In this document: piece after piece, positions 60,605 to 64,000 of the stretch
How positions within the stretch are numbered: position 1 is the first letter of the stretch
How the letters are laid out: each line of letters starts with the position of its first letter
NCBI RefSeq assembly: GCF_009789235.1
Contig: NZ_WSTB01000001.1
Location: forward strand, 434,001-498,000
Origin: Flavobacterium hydrocarbonoxydans
GTDB lineage: Bacteria > Bacteroidota > Bacteroidia > Flavobacteriales > Flavobacteriaceae
Direction: 5' to 3'
Length of the DNA stretch: 64,000 bases
Position numbers and translations under genes: made by a program
Notes under the pieces: generated by a model
Database searches by the model: none
What the model saw: only the letters and a program-made list of their open reading frames with translations
Told to the model about the DNA's origin: nothing

Positions 60605-61855
60605 CTACATCTTGATTTTTAGTTTCTCTTCAATCTTTTCAAGCAGTTCTAATTCTTTCGAACTTGAAGTTTGTAGATTTCTCTGAGGCAGATTTTTTAA
60701 TTTGCCTTTTACAATCTTCATCATTTTCTTTTCCGTATCATTTAAAGAATCTCCTTTAGATTTTAAAACCTCATATTCTTTTTTAACATTCTGTATCTCA
60801 TAACTTTCATCTGTTTCTAATCCGAAAATAGGAGTCATTAGTAATTGATTAATTAATAATGATTTCGGGGAACCTATGAACGGTATAATTTCAACAACAT
60901 TAGAATCATTTCTTTTTAAAGCAAATAATTCTCCCGTATCTGCTTGTTGTGCCGTAAGCGGAGAATGTGTTGTGGCAACAACTTGAAAATTTGGAAGTTT
61001 ATTACCTATAAAGTCCAATAACTTTCTCTGCCATTTAGGATGCAGATGCAGATCTAATTCATCTATCAATAAAAGACCTCTTGATTCTAACGGCTTACTA
61101 TAACTTCTAAAAGCTTCAGTAATCCTAAAAAGCAAATCTCCTATCCAGGCAGCCATATTTTGATATCCGTCACTTAATTGATCAAGCGAAATTAATCCGT
61201 CAACTGTCTCAAAGATTACTTGCTTCTTTTCTTTGTCTATGGAGTGAAATACAATTCCAGGCAAAAAATCTTGCAATGCTTCTTTTACCAAATTAATTCC
61301 TTCCTCTCCAGAACGGTAATCCAGCTCAATAATCCATGCAGTTAAAGGATTTAATGTTGAAGAATTATCAAATAAGTTTCTAACGTTCATAGAACGTGCA
61401 TTTCTGTTTTTGTCAAAATTAGAGAATACTTCATTTGATAATCTTCTGCTTGCACCGTAAGCAACAATAAAATAATTCCTATTTGCATTTTCAATAGCAC
61501 TATCAATTAAATATAAAGATTCTCTATTGTTAGAAATAACTTTCGAAAGATTATCTCCTCTTTCAAATTTTAGAGAAATATCCCGCTCTTCACCTTTTTT
61601 TGTTTCTATTACTGCCTTAATTGAACAATTATTTTCGCCAAATTTTATCCAAGAATCTATATTTCCTAAAAGTTCTCCTAGCGCATTACTTCCAGAAGTA
61701 ACTAAGGCTATAGCTTTTAGAACATTACTTTTCCCCGTTCCATTTTCTCCCAAAATTAAAGTCCATTTTCTATTGCTCTTCTTATCCTTCTCAAAAGATA
61801 AACTGATATCTGCAAGACATTTAAAATTTGTAAGTGTTATTTCTTTTAGAAACAT
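60605..61855 (-). CDS. ptuA: AAA/SMC-like ATPase, Septu PtuA-like
   Basis: 416 aa, cytoplasmic. Walker A GENGTGKS at 36-43, signature-like LDQLSDGYQNMAAW near 228-241, Walker B RGLLLIDELDLHLHPKWQ around 258-275 and an H-loop ATTHSPL near 298. The ABC-type ATPase layout, ending in a coiled Lys/Glu-rich tail (about 340-416), fits the PtuA/overcoming-lysogenisation-defect group. It forms the upstream half of the two-gene system and is predicted to gate the HNH nuclease through ATP binding. Promoter must lie above 61856. Confidence 0.82.
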   Translation of the reverse strand: MFLKEITLTNFKCLADISLSFEKDKKSNRKWTLILGENGTGKSNVLKAIALVTSGSNALGELLGNIDSWIKFGENNCSIKAVIETKKGEERDISLKFERGDNLSKVISNNRESLYLIDSAIENANRNYFIVAYGASRRLSNEVFSNFDKNRNARSMNVRNLFDNSSTLNPLTAWIIELDYRSGEEGINLVKEALQDFLPGIVFHSIDKEKKQVIFETVDGLISLDQLSDGYQNMAAWIGDLLFRITEAFRSYSKPLESRGLLLIDELDLHLHPKWQRKLLDFIGNKLPNFQVVATTHSPLTAQQADTGELFALKRNDSNVVEIIPFIGSPKSLLINQLLMTPIFGLETDESYEIQNVKKEYEVLKSKGDSLNDTEKKMMKIVKGKLKNLPQRNLQTSSSKELELLEKIEEKLKIKM

Positions 61856-62613
61856 GATTTCTTATTGTAAAATTAGTAATCAAATTTACTGTTTTTTTTT
61901 ATTGTAAATATTTTTAATATATTAATTTACTTTCTCCATATAGTGCACCACATCTTTAGACTAGTATCTATCGTTTAGCTTTTGGATTCGTCTTCAGAAA
62001 ATATTTGTCAAAAGTAATTTTCAAGATAAATTTTCTGATTTTCGATTATTTTAGTTTTTAAAAGTTTATAACCGGCATTCTTTTCTTGTTCTGAAAAACA
62101 TATATTAAGTTGTATTGATCTGGGTATGTCTAAGAAAACTGCTTATAAAATCAATTCCAAAATTATTCTCTTCCAGATGGTATAGAATCCTTTGGATAAG
62201 ATAATGAAGTGTTATTTCTTTTTGAAAGAGATTTTTTTTTGTAAGTCAAATTTTTCAAAAAAAAGCACTTTCAGGTTTTACCAAAAATCCGTATTTCAAA
62301 AACATTGTTGTTTATTTTTATATAAACCCTATTTTTCACACCCTTTTTTTAGCAATACTTCAGCAGTAGTTTTTGATGATTTTATTTTCTATTTCACTGA
62401 TTACAGGGACTTAGCCGTTTGTATTGCAACATCTGTTGCACAATATGCTTCATCTGTTCTACGATGGCACTACGCTAGATTTTACTTTCGTTAAGAAATA
62501 TTTAAGAAAACGGTTTCGTATCAAAATTCAAATATTGAATAGAGAAATGAACCTTGTATTAAATGTTTTTCTAACTAATTATTTAAAATCAAAATTCTAA
62601 ACGACCAAATTTT
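61856..62613. other. 758-base gap between ptuA and susC3
   Basis: It should hold the divergent promoters of the Septu pair and susC3. No CAATCGGTTG core. A 100-codon frame (62192-62494, plus) has low-complexity Phe/Lys/Cys content and no recognisable domain, so I do not call it. On the minus strand a short frame (about 62402-62482) reads like a protein tail (RSAIVEQMKHIVQQMLQYKR) and could be a gene remnant. Confidence 0.45.
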
Positions 62614-64000
62614 ATGCAGAAAAGAACATTAAAAAAACTATTGTGTTTAATAGTATGTATGTGGGGAAATTTTTTCTTTGCACAAACTGTTAAAGGTAAA
62701 GTAACATCAGGGGGAGACGCCCTGCCGGGTGTTAGTGTACTCGTACAAGGAACAAAAACCGGAACAACTACCGATTTTGATGGTAGTTTTACTTTAAACA
62801 ATGTAGAACCAAAAGCGACGTTGCTTTTTAGCTATGTGGGCTATAAAAATTTAGTATTGCCGGCTGATACAAAATCGCTGATGCAGGTAGTCATGGTTAA
62901 TGACCTGGAAAAATTAAACGAAGTAGTTGTTATAGGATACGGAACTTCAAAAAGAAAAGATATAAATGGTGCTGTTTCCTCTATTAAAGCTTCTGAAATT
63001 CAGGACAAGCCCTTTACTTCTATCGATCAGGCTCTTGTAGGTAAAGCTGCTGGTGTAAACGTAACTCAAAACTCCGGTACACCTGGAGGAGGAATTTCGG
63101 TACAAATTAGAGGAATTACCTCTATTAATGGTAATGAACCTTTGTATGTTATTGATGGAACGCCTGTTTTTGCAGATAAAAACAATGACTCTTTCTCGTT
63201 TAGCGCATTAGGCGGAGGAAACGGACAAACTAAAAACTCTGCTTTGTCGGGTCTGAATATTTCGGATATCGAAACTATTGATATTCTAAAGGATGCTTCG
63301 GCAACGGCTATTTATGGTGCCAATGGTGCCAATGGTGTCGTCTTGATTACAACCAAAAAAGGTAAAAAAGGAAAGTCAAAATTTACATACGAAACCTATG
63401 TGGCAAATCAGGACGTTACCAATTCTGTTGATGTTTTAAACTTACCTCAATATGCCAAATACCAGTCAAAAATTTTCAAATTAAATGGTGAGCCTATCCC
63501 CTATCAATATCAAAAACCTGATTTATTAGGAAATGGAACAAACTGGCAGGATGAACTCTTTAGATCCGCTACCATGTACAATCATCAATTGTCATTCTCT
63601 GGCGAAAAAGAAGGTACCCGTTATTATACCTCTCTAAATTATTTTGATCAGGAAGGTATTGTTTTAAACTCCGACTTTAGTAGATTATCCATGCGATTGA
63701 ATGTAGATTCTAATGTAAAATCCTGGTTGAAAATAGGTAACAATATGTCCATAAGTCATTCTTCGCAACAAGTAGTACGAAACGATGACAGAGGTGGTCT
63801 GGTTATGAATACCTTAAGACAATCTCCTGAATTACCCGTTAGATACGCTGATGGTTCTTATGCGGGACCAACAAGTGGTTTAGGATCTTCGGCAAATGAA
63901 GCTACCAACCCGATTGCGCTATCTGAATACAATAATGCTACTACAGAAAGATTTAAAATTAACGGAAATTTATTTGCTGATTTTACGCTTATAAAAGGAT
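62614..64000 (+). CDS. SusC/RagA-family TonB-dependent transporter (locus 3, N-terminal part)
   Basis: The frame is open from ATG 62614 to the right edge (462 codons seen of about 1000). Signal peptide ending FFFAQ, carboxypeptidase-regulatory-like domain (TVKGKVTSGGDALPGVSVLV), plug with NEVVVIGYGTSKRKDINGAV and DIETIDILKDASATAIYGAN, then the first barrel strands. A SusD gene should follow outside the window. HTCS2 is the likely regulator, on the same strand 2.9 kb upstream. Confidence 0.95.
   Translation, partial: MQKRTLKKLLCLIVCMWGNFFFAQTVKGKVTSGGDALPGVSVLVQGTKTGTTTDFDGSFTLNNVEPKATLLFSYVGYKNLVLPADTKSLMQVVMVNDLEKLNEVVVIGYGTSKRKDINGAVSSIKASEIQDKPFTSIDQALVGKAAGVNVTQNSGTPGGGISVQIRGITSINGNEPLYVIDGTPVFADKNNDSFSFSALGGGNGQTKNSALSGLNISDIETIDILKDASATAIYGANGANGVVLITTKKGKKGKSKFTYETYVANQDVTNSVDVLNLPQYAKYQSKIFKLNGEPIPYQYQKPDLLGNGTNWQDELFRSATMYNHQLSFSGEKEGTRYYTSLNYFDQEGIVLNSDFSRLSMRLNVDSNVKSWLKIGNNMSISHSSQQVVRNDDRGGLVMNTLRQSPELPVRYADGSYAGPTSGLGSSANEATNPIALSEYNNATTERFKINGNLFADFTLIKG

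Noticed and set aside
59768..61855. Retron or restriction-modification system
   Set aside because: No reverse transcriptase, msr/msd-like RNA, methylase or specificity gene is adjacent; only ATPase and HNH are present.
62192..62494. 100-codon plus-strand frame
   Set aside because: Low-complexity composition rich in Phe, Lys and Cys with no domain; likely a chance frame in AT-rich DNA.

Overview
The window looks like a Flavobacterium (Bacteroidota) chromosome segment. The DNA is AT-rich, there are three SusC/SusD-type outer-membrane loci, signal peptides and lipobox motifs are of Bacteroidota type, and there are two giant hybrid two-component sensors (HTCS). Where a promoter can be read it has the Bacteroidota form TTTG/TTG - about 20 nt - TAnnTTTG. 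From position 1 to about 59.7 kb nearly everything serves uptake and degradation of one complex plant polymer. The enzyme set points to acetylated and feruloylated glucuronoarabinoxylan whose side chains carry glucuronate and galactose.

Layout. 1-208 is the start of an unrelated minus-strand gene. 557-9864 holds susD1, susC1 and HTCS1 (minus strand). 10213-28994 is a minus-strand enzyme block: GH97, GH3, GH127/146, GH95, GH115, a triple-domain CE6-CE1-CE1 esterase, a GDSL/SGNH lipoprotein esterase and a secreted GH43. 29288-34342 is susD2/susC2. 34947-43873 carries intracellular xylose metabolism and transport: transaldolase-like fsa, xylA, xylB, a Nudix-type regulator, a cytoplasmic GH43, a GPH-family symporter and a GH10 xylanase lipoprotein. 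44184-48322 is a glucuronate operon (GH67, an SDR fructuronate reductase candidate, uxuA). 48884-49921 is a LacI-family regulator, divergent from a second secreted GH3 (50194-52818, plus strand). 53174-55071 holds two secreted proteins of unknown role. 55522-59676 is HTCS2 (plus). A two-gene Septu-like anti-phage system (HNH nuclease and ATPase, minus strand) lies at 59768-61855, and a third susC begins at 62614 and runs off the right edge.

How the genes work together (inference from families). GH10 cuts the xylan backbone. CE6/CE1 and SGNH esterases remove acyl groups, GH115 and GH67 remove (methyl)glucuronate, and GH95 and GH97 remove L- and D-galactose caps. GH43 and GH3 enzymes finish to xylose and arabinose. 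SusC2/D2 and the symporter import oligomers, xylA/xylB/fsa feed the pentose phosphate pathway, and UxuA plus the SDR handle glucuronate after isomerisation by an enzyme not found here.

Regulation. Eight intergenic sites share the invariant core CAATCGGTTG (read in one orientation or the other). They lie upstream of GH127, susC2 (two sites), xylB, the symporter (two sites), GH67, and between lacI and GH3, and fit a LacI-family operator with a central CG. One site overlaps the -33 element of a well-formed susC2 promoter. HTCS1, susC1, HTCS2 and susC3 have no intergenic site, so the window appears to have two or three control layers (LacI, Nudix, HTCS).

A second unexpected theme is a roughly 195-bp MITE-like repeat with terminal inverted repeats. 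There are five copies and one degenerate copy, all in intergenic gaps of this locus. Two copies are flanked by perfect 10-bp direct repeats, as expected for transposition.
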